A DNA stretch of 64,000 bases. Origin: Achromobacter sp. UMC46. Lineage in GTDB: Bacteria; Pseudomonadota; Gammaproteobacteria; Burkholderiales; Burkholderiaceae_B. The notes under the pieces are model-generated. The model ran no database searches. It had not been told where the DNA came from and saw only the letters and a list, made by a program, of their open reading frames with translations. Of this stretch, positions 51,535-61,486 are shown piece after piece; the stretch's first letter is position 1, and every line of letters starts with the position of its first letter. The DNA lies in contig NZ_LZZS01000012.1 in the NCBI RefSeq assembly GCF_014170335.1, positions 32,041 to 96,040 on the forward strand. The letters are read 5' to 3'. Made by a program: the position numbers and the translations under genes.

Positions 51535-53571
51535 ATGCCCCTAAACACCCCTACCCGCTTGATCCTGGCAGGCTTGCTGCTGCTGGCCATGCTGGCCCTG
51601 ACCGCCTGCGCCAAAGACATTCCCGTCTACGCGCCGCCGGCCAAGCGCCCCGTGGCCTCCGCGGAACAGCCCTGGAAGCCGGACCAGTTCCTGGCGCTGG
51701 CCTATCACGATGTCGAAGACGACGATCCCGACCAGGGTTTCCTAAGCGTCCGCACTGACCGGCTGGTCGACCAGTTGGCCTGGCTGCGCGCCAACGGCTA
51801 CCAGGCCGTGTCCGTCGACCAGATCCTGGCCGCGCGCCAAGGCGGCATGCCGCTGCCCGAGCGTGCCGTGCTGTTGTCGTTCGACGACGGCTACCGCAGC
51901 TTCTACACCCGGGTGCTGCCCATCCTGAAAGCTTACGGCTGGCCCGCCCTGCTGGCCCCCGTCGGCGCCTGGATGGATACGCCGGCCGGCCAGCCGGTGG
52001 ACTTCGGCGGCAGCCCCGAAGCACGCCAACGCTTCTTGAATTGGGACGAGATCCGCGAGATCTCGCAATCCGGCCTGGTCGAGATCGCCGCGCACACCAA
52101 CGCGTCGCACTACGGCGCGCTGGCCAACCCCCAGGGCAATACTGAACCGGCCGCGGCCATCCGCGCCTACAACGCGCAGACGCGCCAGTATGAAACCGAA
52201 GCCGAGTTCAACGCCCGCATGGGCCGCGACGTGGCCGCCATCACTGAAAAGATCCGCCACGCGACCGGCCGCGCACCCCGCGTCTGGGTCTGGCCGTATG
52301 GCGCGGAAGGCGGATCGACGTTGCGCATCGCGGGCGAACACGGCTATCAGTTGGCCTTGACGCTGGAAGACGGCGCCGGCCGGCTGGGCCGCCTGATGTC
52401 CACCCCCCGGCTGCTGCTGTCCAGCGACCCCGCGCTGAAACCCTTCGCCAACAGCGTCATCGGCATGGAAGTGAACCCGTTCATGCGGGTCGCCCACGTC
52501 GACCTGGACTACGTCTACGACCCGGATCCCGCGCAGACCGACCGCAACCTGGGCGAACTGGTGCAGCGCATCCTGGACATGCAGATCAACACCGTTTTCC
52601 TGCAAGCCTATGCGGATCCGGAAGGCGACGGCCTGGTGAAATCGGTGTACTTCCCCAACCGCTGGCTGCCCATGCGCGCCGACCTGTTCAACCGCGCGGC
52701 CTGGCAATTGCACAACCGCGCCAACGTGATGGTCTACGCCTGGATGCCGGTGCTGGCCTATGACCTGGACCCGTCGCTGCCGCGCGTCATCCGCTGGGAT
52801 CCGGCGGCCGAAGGCGCGGCGCAGCCCGACCCGGAACAGTACCGCCGCCTGTCGCCCTTCGACGCCACGGTTCGCGCGCGCATCGGCGACCTGTACGAGG
52901 ACCTGGCGCGCTACGCGATGTTCGACGGCGTGCTGTTCCACGACGACGCCCTGCTGTCCGACTTCGAAGACGCCAGCCCCGCAGCGCTTGCCGCCTACCG
53001 CGCGGCCGGCCTGCCCGGCAGCGTGGCCGAACTGCGCGCAGACCCGGACACCCTGCAGCGCTGGACGAGGTTCAAGAGCCGCGCCCTGGTGGACTTCACC
53101 GCCCAACTCGCGCAGCGCGTGCGTGCGGTGCGCGGGCCGCAGATCAAGACGGCGCGCAACATCTATGCGCAACCCGTCCTGAATCCGGAATCCGAGACCT
53201 GGTTCGCGCAGAACCTGGACGACTTCCTGGGCGCCTACGACTGGACCGCCCCCATGGCGATGCCGTTGATGGAGAACGTGCCCAAGGGCCAGGAGAACGC
53301 CTGGCTGGATTCGATCGTCGACGCCGTCGCGCGCCGCCCGGGCGCGCTGGGCAAGACCGTGTTCGAACTGCAAAGCCGCGACTGGCGCGCAGGGCCCGGC
53401 CAGCCCGAGGGCGCGCCGGTGGACACCGCCGTGCTGGCCGGCTGGATGCAGCGCCTGCAAAGGCGCGGCGCGCTCAGTTTCGGCTACTACCCCGACGACT
53501 TCTCGCAAGACCAGCCCCGGTTGCAAGGCATCCGGCCCGCCATCTCCGAAGCGTGGTACCCCATCCGATGA
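51535..53571 (+). CDS. pgaB: Poly-beta-1,6-N-acetylglucosamine N-deacetylase lipoprotein
   Basis: A 678-residue lipoprotein (lipobox LTAC, Cys about residue 25). The N-terminal polysaccharide deacetylase domain has [21 protein letters not shown] (metal Asp pair) and [10 protein letters not shown] (metal His pair). The C-terminal domain (from about residue 330, [14 protein letters not shown]) is the glycoside-hydrolase-like polymer-binding domain known in PgaB and Bordetella BpsB. It removes a fraction of acetyl groups before export. The start at 51535 gives the lipoprotein signal. Confidence 0.92.
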   Translation: MPLNTPTRLILAGLLLLAMLALTACAKDIPVYAPPAKRPVASAEQPWKPDQFLALAYHDVEDDDPDQGFLSVRTDRLVDQLAWLRANGYQAVSVDQILAARQGGMPLPERAVLLSFDDGYRSFYTRVLPILKAYGWPALLAPVGAWMDTPAGQPVDFGGSPEARQRFLNWDEIREISQSGLVEIAAHTNASHYGALANPQGNTEPAAAIRAYNAQTRQYETEAEFNARMGRDVAAITEKIRHATGRAPRVWVWPYGAEGGSTLRIAGEHGYQLALTLEDGAGRLGRLMSTPRLLLSSDPALKPFANSVIGMEVNPFMRVAHVDLDYVYDPDPAQTDRNLGELVQRILDMQINTVFLQAYADPEGDGLVKSVYFPNRWLPMRADLFNRAAWQLHNRANVMVYAWMPVLAYDLDPSLPRVIRWDPAAEGAAQPDPEQYRRLSPFDATVRARIGDLYEDLARYAMFDGVLFHDDALLSDFEDASPAALAAYRAAGLPGSVAELRADPDTLQRWTRFKSRALVDFTAQLAQRVRAVRGPQIKTARNIYAQPVLNPESETWFAQNLDDFLGAYDWTAPMAMPLMENVPKGQENAWLDSIVDAVARRPGALGKTVFELQSRDWRAGPGQPEGAPVDTAVLAGWMQRLQRRGALSFGYYPDDFSQDQPRLQGIRPAISEAWYPIR

Positions 53572-54905
53572 TCGACCGTCTGCTCGCCCTGATAATCCTT
53601 TGCGCAGTGCTCGGCGCGCCGTTCGGCTTCACCTTGATGCTGACCGGCGAAGCGCTGCTGGGCTTCGTCTTCTTCTACCCCCTCTTCATGTCCGGCATGT
53701 GGATGGCCGGCGGCATCTACTTCTGGTGGCATTGGGAGCGGCACTGGGCCTGGGGCAAGGACCGCCAGCCGCCTTTGCTTGCAGGCGATCCGCTGGTGTC
53801 CATCCTGGTGCCCTGCTTCAACGAGGCCGCCAACGGCGAAGAAACACTGCTGGCCGCGCTGAGCCAGAACTATCCGCACATCGAGGTCATCGCCATCAAT
53901 GACGGTTCCAGCGACGGCACCGCCGCCATGCTGGACCGGCTGGCGGCATCGCAACCGAAACTGCGCGTCGTGCACCTGGCCCAGAACCAGGGCAAGGCGA
54001 TGGCGTTGCGCATGGGCGCGCTGGCCGCGCGCAGCGAATACCTGGTCTGCATCGACGGCGACGCGGTGCTGGACCCGGATGCCGCCGCGTACCTGGTGGC
54101 GCCGCTGATCGACAACCCGCGCGTGGGCGCCGTCACCGGCAATCCGCGCATCCGCACGCGCTCCACGCTGATCGGCCGCATCCAGGTGGGCGAGTTCTCG
54201 TCGATCATCGGTTTGATCAAGCGCACGCAACGCGTCTACGGCCAGGTGTTCACCGTGTCCGGCGTGGTCGCCGCGTTCCGCCGCGCGGCGCTGGACCGCG
54301 TGGGTTACTGGAGCCTGGACATGATCACCGAAGACATCGACATCAGCTGGAAGCTGCAACGCGACCACTGGTCGATCTTCTACGAACCGCGCGGGCTGTG
54401 CTGGATCCTGATGCCGGAAACGCTGCGCGGACTGTGGAAACAGCGCCTGCGCTGGGCCCAGGGCGGCGCGGAGGTCTTCCTGAAGAACCTGCGTTCGATC
54501 TGGAGCTGGCGCCATCGCCGGCTGTGGCCGCTGGTGGCGGAATTCTGCCTGTCCACCGCCTGGGCGTTCGCGTTCGCGATTTCGGTGCTGCTGTGGGTGA
54601 TCAGCCAGTTCGTCGCCCTGCCCAACCACATGCAGATCGCCAGCCTGATGCCGCCCGCCTTCACCGGCATGATGCTGGCGATGGTGTGCCTGCTGCAGTT
54701 CGCCGTCAGCATCCTGATCGACCGCCGCTATGAACCCGGCCTGACCCGCGCGCTGTACTGGGTCATCTGGTATCCGCTGGCCTACTGGATGGTCAGCCTG
54801 CTCACCACGCTGGTCAGCTTTCCCAAAGTCATGCTCCGCAAGCAAGCCCGGCGCGCGCGCTGGACCAGCCCGGACCGGGGCATCAAATCACCGGACGCAT
54901 CATGA
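53568..54905 (+). CDS. pgaC: Poly-beta-1,6-N-acetylglucosamine synthase
   Basis: A 445-residue inner-membrane GT2 polymerase using UDP-GlcNAc. It has two N-terminal helices, the GT core with [35 protein letters not shown] and the processivity motif QRLRWAQGG, and about three C-terminal helices. The ATG at 53568 overlaps the pgaB stop (ATGA) and is preferred over a GTG 15 bases upstream. Confidence 0.93.
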   Translation: MIDRLLALIILCAVLGAPFGFTLMLTGEALLGFVFFYPLFMSGMWMAGGIYFWWHWERHWAWGKDRQPPLLAGDPLVSILVPCFNEAANGEETLLAALSQNYPHIEVIAINDGSSDGTAAMLDRLAASQPKLRVVHLAQNQGKAMALRMGALAARSEYLVCIDGDAVLDPDAAAYLVAPLIDNPRVGAVTGNPRIRTRSTLIGRIQVGEFSSIIGLIKRTQRVYGQVFTVSGVVAAFRRAALDRVGYWSLDMITEDIDISWKLQRDHWSIFYEPRGLCWILMPETLRGLWKQRLRWAQGGAEVFLKNLRSIWSWRHRRLWPLVAEFCLSTAWAFAFAISVLLWVISQFVALPNHMQIASLMPPAFTGMMLAMVCLLQFAVSILIDRRYEPGLTRALYWVIWYPLAYWMVSLLTTLVSFPKVMLRKQARRARWTSPDRGIKSPDAS

Positions 54906-55348
54906 TCATCACCACGCAACGCTCGCGCGCGGGCTACCTCGTCGACCTGCTGCTGACCGCGGTCGGCTGGTTCGCCTTCGTCTATCTGTTCGGGTCGGGC
55001 ATCGTCGCCATCCTGCGCGCCGCGGCAGGCGGCCCCGACGTGGCCCTGTGGCCCGTCTTCCTGCCCACGGTGCGCACGCTCTGGGGGTATGGGCTGCTGG
55101 CGCTGGCCAACGCCGCCGTGCTGGTGGGCTGGGCCGTCTACAACCACCGGCGCTTCGGCGGCAAGGACCGCCGCAAACCCATCCGGCCGCTGTCGGACCA
55201 CCGGCTGGCCATGAGCTTCGCCGTCACGCCCGGCCAGCTTGCGGCGCTGCGTGCAACCCGGGTCGCCGTCATCCACCACGGCCCCGACGGAGAGATCCTG
55301 CAGATCGACAAGAACGAACCCCGCCTGCGTTCGGTGCAAGCGGGCTGA
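54902..55348 (+). CDS. pgaD: PgaD, accessory subunit of the synthase
   Basis: A 148-residue protein with two membrane helices and a cytoplasmic C-terminal tail. PgaD binds cyclic di-GMP together with PgaC and is needed for polymer synthesis. Sequence conservation is low; the assignment rests on two-helix topology and last position in the operon with ATGA overlap. Confidence 0.87.
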   Translation: MIITTQRSRAGYLVDLLLTAVGWFAFVYLFGSGIVAILRAAAGGPDVALWPVFLPTVRTLWGYGLLALANAAVLVGWAVYNHRRFGGKDRRKPIRPLSDHRLAMSFAVTPGQLAALRATRVAVIHHGPDGEILQIDKNEPRLRSVQAG

Positions 55349-55361
55349 CGACCGCGTCCGT

Positions 55362-56636
55362 TCACGCCCGGGCGCTGCCGGCCCGGGCCCTCTCCACGTT
55401 CGGCAGCAGGATCGCCACCCCCCCCAGCAGCGGCAGATACGCGCACACCTGGTACACGTAGTCCAGGCTGGTCGCGTCCGCCAGCTTGCCCAACGCCGCG
55501 GCGCCCACGCCACCCATGCCGAACGCGAAACCGAAGAACAGGCCCGCGATCATGCCCACCTTGCCCGGCACCAATTCCTGCGCATACACCACGATGGCGG
55601 AAAACGCCGACGCCAGCACCATGCCGATCACGACGACCAGCGCGCCGGTCCAGAACAGGTTCGCGTAGGGCAGCATCAACGTGAACGGCGCCACGCCCAG
55701 AATGGACGCCCAGATCACGATCTTGCGGCCGACGCGGTCGCCGATGGGCCCGCCCACCACCGTGCCCACCGCCACGGCGGCCAGGAACAGGAACAGGTAC
55801 AGCTGCGCCTCGCGCACCGACAAGCCGAACTTGCCGATCAGGTAGAAGGTGAAATAGCTGTTCAGGCTGGCCAGGTAGAAGTACTTGGAGAACACCAGCA
55901 CGCCCAGCACCGTCAACGCGCCCAGCACCTGGTTGCGCGACAGCCCGTTGCCGGCGCCCTCGCGCCGCGCGCGCGGCTTGAGCCGGACGCGGTTGGCGCT
56001 GTACCAGCGGCCGATGCCTGTCAGCACCACAATGCCGAACAGCGCCGCCAGCGAAAACCACGCCACGCTGCGCTGCCCGTGCGGAATGATGAAAAGCGCC
56101 GCCAGCAGCGGCCCCAACGCCGACCCCACGTTGCCGCCCACCTGGAAAAGCGATTGCGCCAGGCCGTGTCGCCCGCCCGAGGCCATGCGCGCCACCCGCG
56201 ACGACTCCGGATGGAACACCGACGATCCCGTGCCCACCAGCACGGCCGCCACCAGCAACCACCCGAATGAAGGCGCCACGGACAGCAGCAGCAGGCCCGC
56301 AAGCGTGAACCCCATGCCCACGGGCAAGGAATACGGCTTGGGATGACGATCGGTGTAGAAGCCGATGAACGGCTGCAGCAGCGAAGCGGCCAATTGGTAG
56401 ACCAGCGTGATCATCCCGATCTGCGCGAACGACAGGCTGAACGAGTCTTTCAGCATCGGATAGATGGCCAACAGGATCGACTGGATCATGTCGTTCATCA
56501 AGTGCGCCACACTGATGGCGCCCAGCACTTTGAACGCCGTGGACGGGTCCGATGCCGCCGGCGCGGAGGAAGCGGGGATGGAAGCGGGGATGGAAGCGTC
56601 CGTGACGCCAGCGACGGGATTCTGGGCGGGATTCAT
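55362..56636 (-). CDS. MFS transporter, fosmidomycin-resistance (Fsr) type
   Basis: A 424-residue 12-helix transporter whose segments SLSFAQIGMITLVYQLAASL, QPFIGFYTDRHPKPYSLP and GTGSSVFHPESSRVARMASG are hallmarks of the Fsr subfamily, which exports fosmidomycin and other compounds. The ATG at 56636 is preferred to a GTG nine bases upstream. It is divergent from an AraC gene, with a GGAAGTGACA direct repeat between them, and convergent with pgaD with only 13 bases between. Confidence 0.87.
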   Translation of the reverse strand: MNPAQNPVAGVTDASIPASIPASSAPAASDPSTAFKVLGAISVAHLMNDMIQSILLAIYPMLKDSFSLSFAQIGMITLVYQLAASLLQPFIGFYTDRHPKPYSLPVGMGFTLAGLLLLSVAPSFGWLLVAAVLVGTGSSVFHPESSRVARMASGGRHGLAQSLFQVGGNVGSALGPLLAALFIIPHGQRSVAWFSLAALFGIVVLTGIGRWYSANRVRLKPRARREGAGNGLSRNQVLGALTVLGVLVFSKYFYLASLNSYFTFYLIGKFGLSVREAQLYLFLFLAAVAVGTVVGGPIGDRVGRKIVIWASILGVAPFTLMLPYANLFWTGALVVVIGMVLASAFSAIVVYAQELVPGKVGMIAGLFFGFAFGMGGVGAAALGKLADATSLDYVYQVCAYLPLLGGVAILLPNVERARAGSARA

Positions 56637-56735
56637 GGTGCGCACGCAAAAGGGATCGGGCTGCCCGGCTCTACGCCGGGGACCAGCAGACAGTGTAGGA
56701 ATCCCGCAGGGCTGAGATCTGCCAATTTTCGTCGC

Positions 56736-56799
56736 GGAAGTGACAAAATACGGCTACGACGCTTTCAGGACCCGCCTCATCCTTTTGTCGGAAGTGACA
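56736..56799. repeat. Direct repeats GGAAGTGACA between fsr-like and araC genes
   Basis: GGAAGTGACA occurs at 56736-56745 and 56790-56799, 54 bases apart; both copies have TCG or GTCG to the left. The second copy overlaps the ribosome binding region of the AraC gene (ATG at 56802), so a bound activator could also repress its own translation or transcription start. AraC proteins commonly bind such paired direct repeats. Confidence 0.55.
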
Positions 56800-56801
56800 T
56801 C

Positions 56802-57620
56802 ATGCCTACCCGCCCCCCCTTGCCCGACCCGGGACGCAGCATCAATGCCCAGGACTATCAGCACTTGCCGCGCGCAGTCACGGCCATGGCCAAGGAATTC
56901 CCGGCGGGTGCCCAGACCGGCGCGCACTCCCACCCCCGCGCCCAACTGATCTATGCCGTCGACGGCGTCATGCGCGTCACCACGCCCAGCGGTTTCTGGG
57001 CGCTGCCGCCGCTGCGCGCGCTATGGGTGCCGGCGGGCGTGCCGCACGGGGTGGACATGGTGGGCGCGGTGTCCATGCGGTCGCTCTACATCCAGGCCGA
57101 CGCCGCGGCGGACTATTGGCCGCAATGCCTGGTGGTCGAAGTCAGCGGCCTGCTGCGCGAATTGATCCTGGCGCTGACGGCGGCGCCCGCCGATTACCCG
57201 CTGGGCGGCCGCGAAGAGCAGGTCGCCGCGCTGATCCTCTCCGAACTGGCCGCCGCCCGCGTGGTGCCCATCCAGATCCCGTGGCCGCGCGACCGCCGCC
57301 TGCAAACGATCTGCATGGCCATCCTGGACCAGCCGGGGCTGCAGCGCGGCATTGAAGACTGGGGCAGCGACGTCGGCGCCAGCGCCCGCACCCTGATCCG
57401 GCTGTTCCAAGCCGAGCTGGGCCTGAACTACCGCCAGTGGGTGCAGCAGGTGCGGCTGGCGGACGCGGTATGCCGCCTGTCGCTGGGCGTGCCGGTGGCG
57501 CGGATCGCAGCCGACCTGGGCTACCGCAGCCCCAGCGCGTTCAGCGCCATGTTCCACCGCGCGCTCGGCGCGCCGCCGCAACGGTACCTGCAAGACGTCG
57601 ACGCGCTGAACCGACGCTGA
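56802..57620 (+). CDS. AraC family transcriptional regulator (NimR-like)
   Basis: A 272-residue protein with an N-terminal cupin (HSHPRAQLIYAVDGVMRV, PAGVPHGVDM) and a C-terminal helix-turn-helix pair (VGASARTLIRLFQAELGL and VARIAADLGYRSPSAFSAMF). NimR relatives regulate adjacent MFS pumps, which fits the divergent Fsr-like gene and the GGAAGTGACA repeats. The start at 56802 was chosen from the homologous N-terminus. Confidence 0.86.
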   Translation: MPTRPPLPDPGRSINAQDYQHLPRAVTAMAKEFPAGAQTGAHSHPRAQLIYAVDGVMRVTTPSGFWALPPLRALWVPAGVPHGVDMVGAVSMRSLYIQADAAADYWPQCLVVEVSGLLRELILALTAAPADYPLGGREEQVAALILSELAAARVVPIQIPWPRDRRLQTICMAILDQPGLQRGIEDWGSDVGASARTLIRLFQAELGLNYRQWVQQVRLADAVCRLSLGVPVARIAADLGYRSPSAFSAMFHRALGAPPQRYLQDVDALNRR

Positions 57621-57830
57621 ATTCCGACAAAAGCGTGCAACCGGCCTTGCTGTTTGTCACGGCGCGCAATACATTTCACAGCGCATTCCCATGCGCACGC
57701 GCGCGAAAGCCGCGCCCCGCGTATGCTAGACCCCGTCCCTATATTTACGTGGCACACGCCCCCCGCCGCGCCGGCCAAGTTTGGTTACTGAAACCTTATT
57801 GCGCCATGGCCGGTCTATAGCGTTCTGCCC

Positions 57831-57836
57831 TAGAAT
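57831..57836 (+). promoter_or_regulatory. -10 element of mrcA, probably leaderless
   Basis: TAGAAT ends eight bases before the ATG at 57845, the same sequence and spacing as at the aryl polyene operon (27106-27111), and TAGAATCGC is shared by both. No Shine-Dalgarno is present. No convincing -35. Confidence 0.4.
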
Positions 57837-57844
57837 CGCCTGCA

Positions 57845-60451
57845 ATGAGCACCCCCCAGCAATCCTCCGCCACCCCGGGCGGCAAATCGGGCCTTCCCTG
57901 GAAACGAATCCTGGTCAAAGCGGGCATCGCCGCGGCCGGCGCCGGCGTGTGCGGGGCCGTTCTGCTGGGCCTCGCCCTGGCGCTGGCCTGGCCCAGCCTG
58001 CCCGACCTGCACGCCATGACGGACTACCGTCCGCGGGTGCCGCTGCGCATCTACACGGCCGACAAGGTGCTTATCGGCGAATACGGCGAAGAACACCGCA
58101 ACGTGCTGCGCTTCGACGAGATCCCGGCCGTGATGCGCCAGGCGGTGCTGGCGGCCGAGGACGACCGCTTCTACAGCCACGGCGGCGTCGACTGGATGGG
58201 CGTCGCGCGCGCGGTGCTGACCAACGTCGTCAAGGGCTCGAAATCGCAGGGCGGCAGCACGATCACCATGCAGGTGGCGCGCAATTTCTATCTGTCGTCG
58301 GAAAAGACCTATTCGCGCAAGTTCTACGAACTGCTGCTGACCTTCAAGATCGAAAACGAGCTCAGCAAGGACCAGATCCTTGAGCTCTACATGAACCAGA
58401 TCTACCTGGGCCACCGCGCCTACGGCTTCGCCGCCGCGTCGCGCACCTATCTGGGCAAGCCGCTGTCGGAAGTGACCCCGGCCGAGGCCGCCATGCTGGC
58501 CGGCATCCCCAAGGCCCCGTCGCGCTTCAACCCCATCACCAACTTCCCGCGCGCTGAAATCCGCCAGCACTATGTGCTGGGCCGCATGAAGACGCTGGGC
58601 TACCTGACGCCCGAGCAGGCCGACGAGGCCTTGAAGCAGCACCTGACGATCCGCGGCGCGGACGGCACCAGCGCGCGCGGCTTCGCCGTGCATGGCGACT
58701 ACCCGGCCGAACTGGCGCGCCAACTGATGTATGGCGTGTTCCAGGAAGAGACCTATTCCAAGGGCATCGACGTCTACACCACAATCGATTCCAAGGCCCA
58801 GGAAGCCGCCTACCGCGCCGTGCGCGACGGCGTTCTGGACTACACACGCCGCGCCGTCTATCCCGGCCCGGAAGACCAGCTTGACCTGCCCGACGGCGTG
58901 GAAAGCGACCCGCAGGCGCTGGACGAGGTCCTGGACGGCGTGCAGGACAAGGCGCCCGACAGCGAAGACCTGTTGGCCGCCGTCGTGCTGTCGGCCAGCC
59001 CCACGGAAGTGAAGCTGGCCCGCAGCGGACGCGACATCATCACCATCTCGGACAAGAAGGCGCTGGCCGTCGTGGCCCGCGCCCTGAACCCGAAGGCCAG
59101 CGACAGCCAGCGCATCCGCCGCGGCTCGGTGGTCTACATCCACAAGACCGGCGACAAGGACACGGACAGCTGGGAAATCATCAACATGCCGGCGCTGCAG
59201 GCGGCGCTGGTGTCCATGGTGCCCGAAGACGGCGCCATCCGCGCCATGATCGGCGGCTTCGACTACAACCGCGGCACCTTCAACCGGGTGACGCAGGCCT
59301 GGCGCCAGCCCGGCTCCAACATCAAGCCGTTCGTCTACGCGGCGGCGCTGGAGCGCGGCTTCACGCCCGCCACGCAGATCTCGGACCAGCCGTTCATGCT
59401 GACCGCGGCCCAGACGGGCTCGAAGGATTGGCAGCCCAAGAACGACGGCAACAAGTACGAGCCCATGCTGACCCTGCGCCAGGGCCTGTACCGTTCCAAG
59501 AACATGGTGTCCATCCGCATCCTGCAGGCCATCTCGCCGCAGTACGCGCAGGACTACCTGACCCGCTTCGGCTTCGACAAGTCGCGCTGGCCGGCGGTGC
59601 TGCCGCTGGCGCTGGGCGCGGGCGGCGCCACGCCCTTGCAAGTGGTCAACGGCTACAGCGTCTTCGCCAACGGCGGCTATCGCGTCACCCCCTATCTGGT
59701 GGACCACGTGACCGACCGTTCGGGCAAGGTGCTGATGCAGGCGCAACCCGTCCGCGCCGGCGACGAAGCGGCGCGCGCCATCGACCCGCGCACCGCCTGG
59801 GTCATGGACGACATCCTGCGCGGCGTCGCCACCAGCGGCACCGCGGCGCGCGCGCACCAGGTGCTCAAGCGCAACGACGTCGGCGGCAAGACCGGCACCA
59901 CCAACGAGGCCGTGGACGTCTGGTTCTCGGGGTTCACGCCCGCTTTGGCCACGACCGTCTGGATGGGCTTCGACCAGCCGAAATCGCTGGGCACGAACGA
60001 GTTCGGCAGCGGCCTGGCCCTGTCGACGTGGCTGGACTACATGCAGCCGGTCCTCAAGGGCGTGCCGGACGCCAAGCAGGCCCCGCGCCCCGACGGGCTG
60101 CTGGTCGAAAACGGCGAGTACTACTTCTCGGAATTCCCGCCGGGCCAGGCCGTGGCCTCGCTGGACTTGTCCTCGGGCGACGCGCTGACCGACTTCCTGA
60201 ACAACAACCGCTCCACCGACGGCGTCGACACCTCGGTCAAGCCGCTGCCGGCCCCCGGCGCCGCCCTGCAGCCGCCGAACCCGAACAGCCCGATCCAGGC
60301 TCCCCTGATGCCGATTCCGGCTCCCCGCGCGGACAACGCGCCTGCGGCGGGCCGGCCTGCGGCCGGGGCACCCGCGGTCAACCTGGACGGCAACGGCGTC
60401 AGCGCCAGCGCGGTCACCACGTCGGCCCCGGTCATGGCCCGGCCGCTCTGA
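57845..60451 (+). CDS. mrcA: Penicillin-binding protein 1A
   Basis: An 868-residue bifunctional peptidoglycan synthase (class A PBP). After one N-terminal membrane helix (about residues 25-50) comes the GT51 glycosyltransferase: LAAEDDRFYSHGGVD (catalytic Glu about 105), GGSTITMQVARNFY, KFYELLL. An OB-like insertion follows at about 280-450. The transpeptidase has Ser491 (QPGSNIKPF), SKN (RSKNMVS) and KTGTTN (Lys682). The C-terminal 110 residues are Pro/Ala-rich. A strong terminator follows. Confidence 0.94.
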   Translation: MSTPQQSSATPGGKSGLPWKRILVKAGIAAAGAGVCGAVLLGLALALAWPSLPDLHAMTDYRPRVPLRIYTADKVLIGEYGEEHRNVLRFDEIPAVMRQAVLAAEDDRFYSHGGVDWMGVARAVLTNVVKGSKSQGGSTITMQVARNFYLSSEKTYSRKFYELLLTFKIENELSKDQILELYMNQIYLGHRAYGFAAASRTYLGKPLSEVTPAEAAMLAGIPKAPSRFNPITNFPRAEIRQHYVLGRMKTLGYLTPEQADEALKQHLTIRGADGTSARGFAVHGDYPAELARQLMYGVFQEETYSKGIDVYTTIDSKAQEAAYRAVRDGVLDYTRRAVYPGPEDQLDLPDGVESDPQALDEVLDGVQDKAPDSEDLLAAVVLSASPTEVKLARSGRDIITISDKKALAVVARALNPKASDSQRIRRGSVVYIHKTGDKDTDSWEIINMPALQAALVSMVPEDGAIRAMIGGFDYNRGTFNRVTQAWRQPGSNIKPFVYAAALERGFTPATQISDQPFMLTAAQTGSKDWQPKNDGNKYEPMLTLRQGLYRSKNMVSIRILQAISPQYAQDYLTRFGFDKSRWPAVLPLALGAGGATPLQVVNGYSVFANGGYRVTPYLVDHVTDRSGKVLMQAQPVRAGDEAARAIDPRTAWVMDDILRGVATSGTAARAHQVLKRNDVGGKTGTTNEAVDVWFSGFTPALATTVWMGFDQPKSLGTNEFGSGLALSTWLDYMQPVLKGVPDAKQAPRPDGLLVENGEYYFSEFPPGQAVASLDLSSGDALTDFLNNNRSTDGVDTSVKPLPAPGAALQPPNPNSPIQAPLMPIPAPRADNAPAAGRPAAGAPAVNLDGNGVSASAVTTSAPVMARPL

Positions 60452-60471
60452 CGCGAGCCGTCCGCAGACGC

Positions 60472-60497
60472 AAAGGGCGCCTTCAAGGCGCCCTTTT
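60472..60497 (+). terminator. Rho-independent terminator after mrcA
   Basis: A perfect ten-base stem AAAGGGCGCC/GGCGCCCTTT with loop TTCAA, ending in TTTT, 21 bases after the mrcA stop. It also reads with a T-rich tail on the minus strand, so it may serve the convergent phosphoesterase gene. Confidence 0.85.
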
Positions 60498-60527
60498 CCA
60501 TTGCACCGGCCAATGACGGCCAGCGGC

Positions 60528-61241
60528 CTATTCCTCGGTGACCAGTTCGGTGACCACCTCTCGCGGCCACGCCAGCAGCGATTCCAGGTCCAGGAACGTG
60601 AAGTACCCCGCCCGCCAGCCTTCGGTGTCGATGTGATAGACGTTGCCCAGCAACAAGGGCGCCGCCACCGGCGTATGCCCCGCCACGACCGCCCGGACGC
60701 CCTTGACGGACGTCCTGTCCATTTGCCGCATGCGTTCGCGCGACCACTGGCACGTCGCGCTGGTTCGCTTGTAGCGGTCTTGCAACGCGGATTCCAGCCG
60801 TGGCCAGAACAGCACCGGGCAATCCGCATGCAGCAGGCCCACCGCGCCGCCTGACGTCTCGACCTCGATGGCGATGGGCAGTTGCGCAAAGGCTTCGGCA
60901 AAGACCTTCTGCCGGTCGGCCGGCAAGTCCAGGAACCAGCCCCCGCCGTAACCGCGCCAGTTCATCACGTCCACCTGCCCCGTGCGGACGTGGCGAATCG
61001 CGTAGTCTTCATGGTTGCCCTGCACCGCATGGAACCAGGGCTGGGCCAGCCATTCCAGCGCGGCCTCGCTTTCCGGCCCCCGGTCCACCAGGTCGCCCAC
61101 GGAAAACAGCCGGTCGCGCGCCGGGTCGAAACCCAGGCGGTCCAGGCTTTCCTGTAGACGGGAAAAGTGCCCGTGCACGTCGCCCACCGCAAAATCGCGG
61201 CCGCGTTCGTTGCGCGGGATTTTCAGAAATCGCTGCTCCAT
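60528..61241 (-). CDS. Metallophosphoesterase, bis-nucleotidyl/Ser-Thr phosphatase type
   Basis: A 237-residue calcineurin-fold phosphoesterase. Metal-binding motifs are complete: VGDVHGHFSRL, GDLVDRGPES, QGNHEDY and AGHTPV. The family includes phage lambda-type protein phosphatases and diadenosine tetraphosphatases such as PrpA and ApaH; the actual substrate is not fixed by sequence. Convergent with mrcA. Confidence 0.87.
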   Translation of the reverse strand: MEQRFLKIPRNERGRDFAVGDVHGHFSRLQESLDRLGFDPARDRLFSVGDLVDRGPESEAALEWLAQPWFHAVQGNHEDYAIRHVRTGQVDVMNWRGYGGGWFLDLPADRQKVFAEAFAQLPIAIEVETSGGAVGLLHADCPVLFWPRLESALQDRYKRTSATCQWSRERMRQMDRTSVKGVRAVVAGHTPVAAPLLLGNVYHIDTEGWRAGYFTFLDLESLLAWPREVVTELVTEE

Positions 61242-61396
61242 GATGATCCGGCGCCACCGGCCGTGGGAGGAAGTTATCCGTCCCTTTCGCTCGGCCGTGA
61301 CGGTGCTTGCCTGTTGAAAATCCGACCCCTCTTTTTAACCCGCTTTCCGGCGGGACGCCCTTCCGGCCCCCTCGTCATCGGGGTCAAAATATTGCG

Positions 61397-61426
61397 TTAT
61401 GAGAATCGGTATTGTTCGTGATAATG
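61397..61426 (+). promoter_or_regulatory. Fur-box-like sequence before the PepSY gene
   Basis: TGAGAAT (61400-61406) and TGATAAT (61419-61425), 13 bases apart, resemble the Fur half-site TGATAAT, and the interval is AT-rich. The match to a full 19-bp box is imperfect. PepSY_TM proteins are often iron-regulated, which makes Fur control plausible. Confidence 0.4.
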
Positions 61427-61486
61427 TTCCGACTTTCCCAACTGTTACCTGAAAGGGGGCCGCGCAGGCCGCCTCCTGCCGTCTCC

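Noticed and set aside
49014..51620. Open frame of 868 codons on the minus strand opposite pgaA
   Set aside because: Antisense shadow with composition-driven translation; pgaA on the plus strand has TPR and barrel features.
57830..60901. Open frame of 1023 codons on the minus strand opposite mrcA
   Set aside because: Antisense shadow; no domain motifs, and it would run through the terminator and the phosphoesterase gene in another frame.
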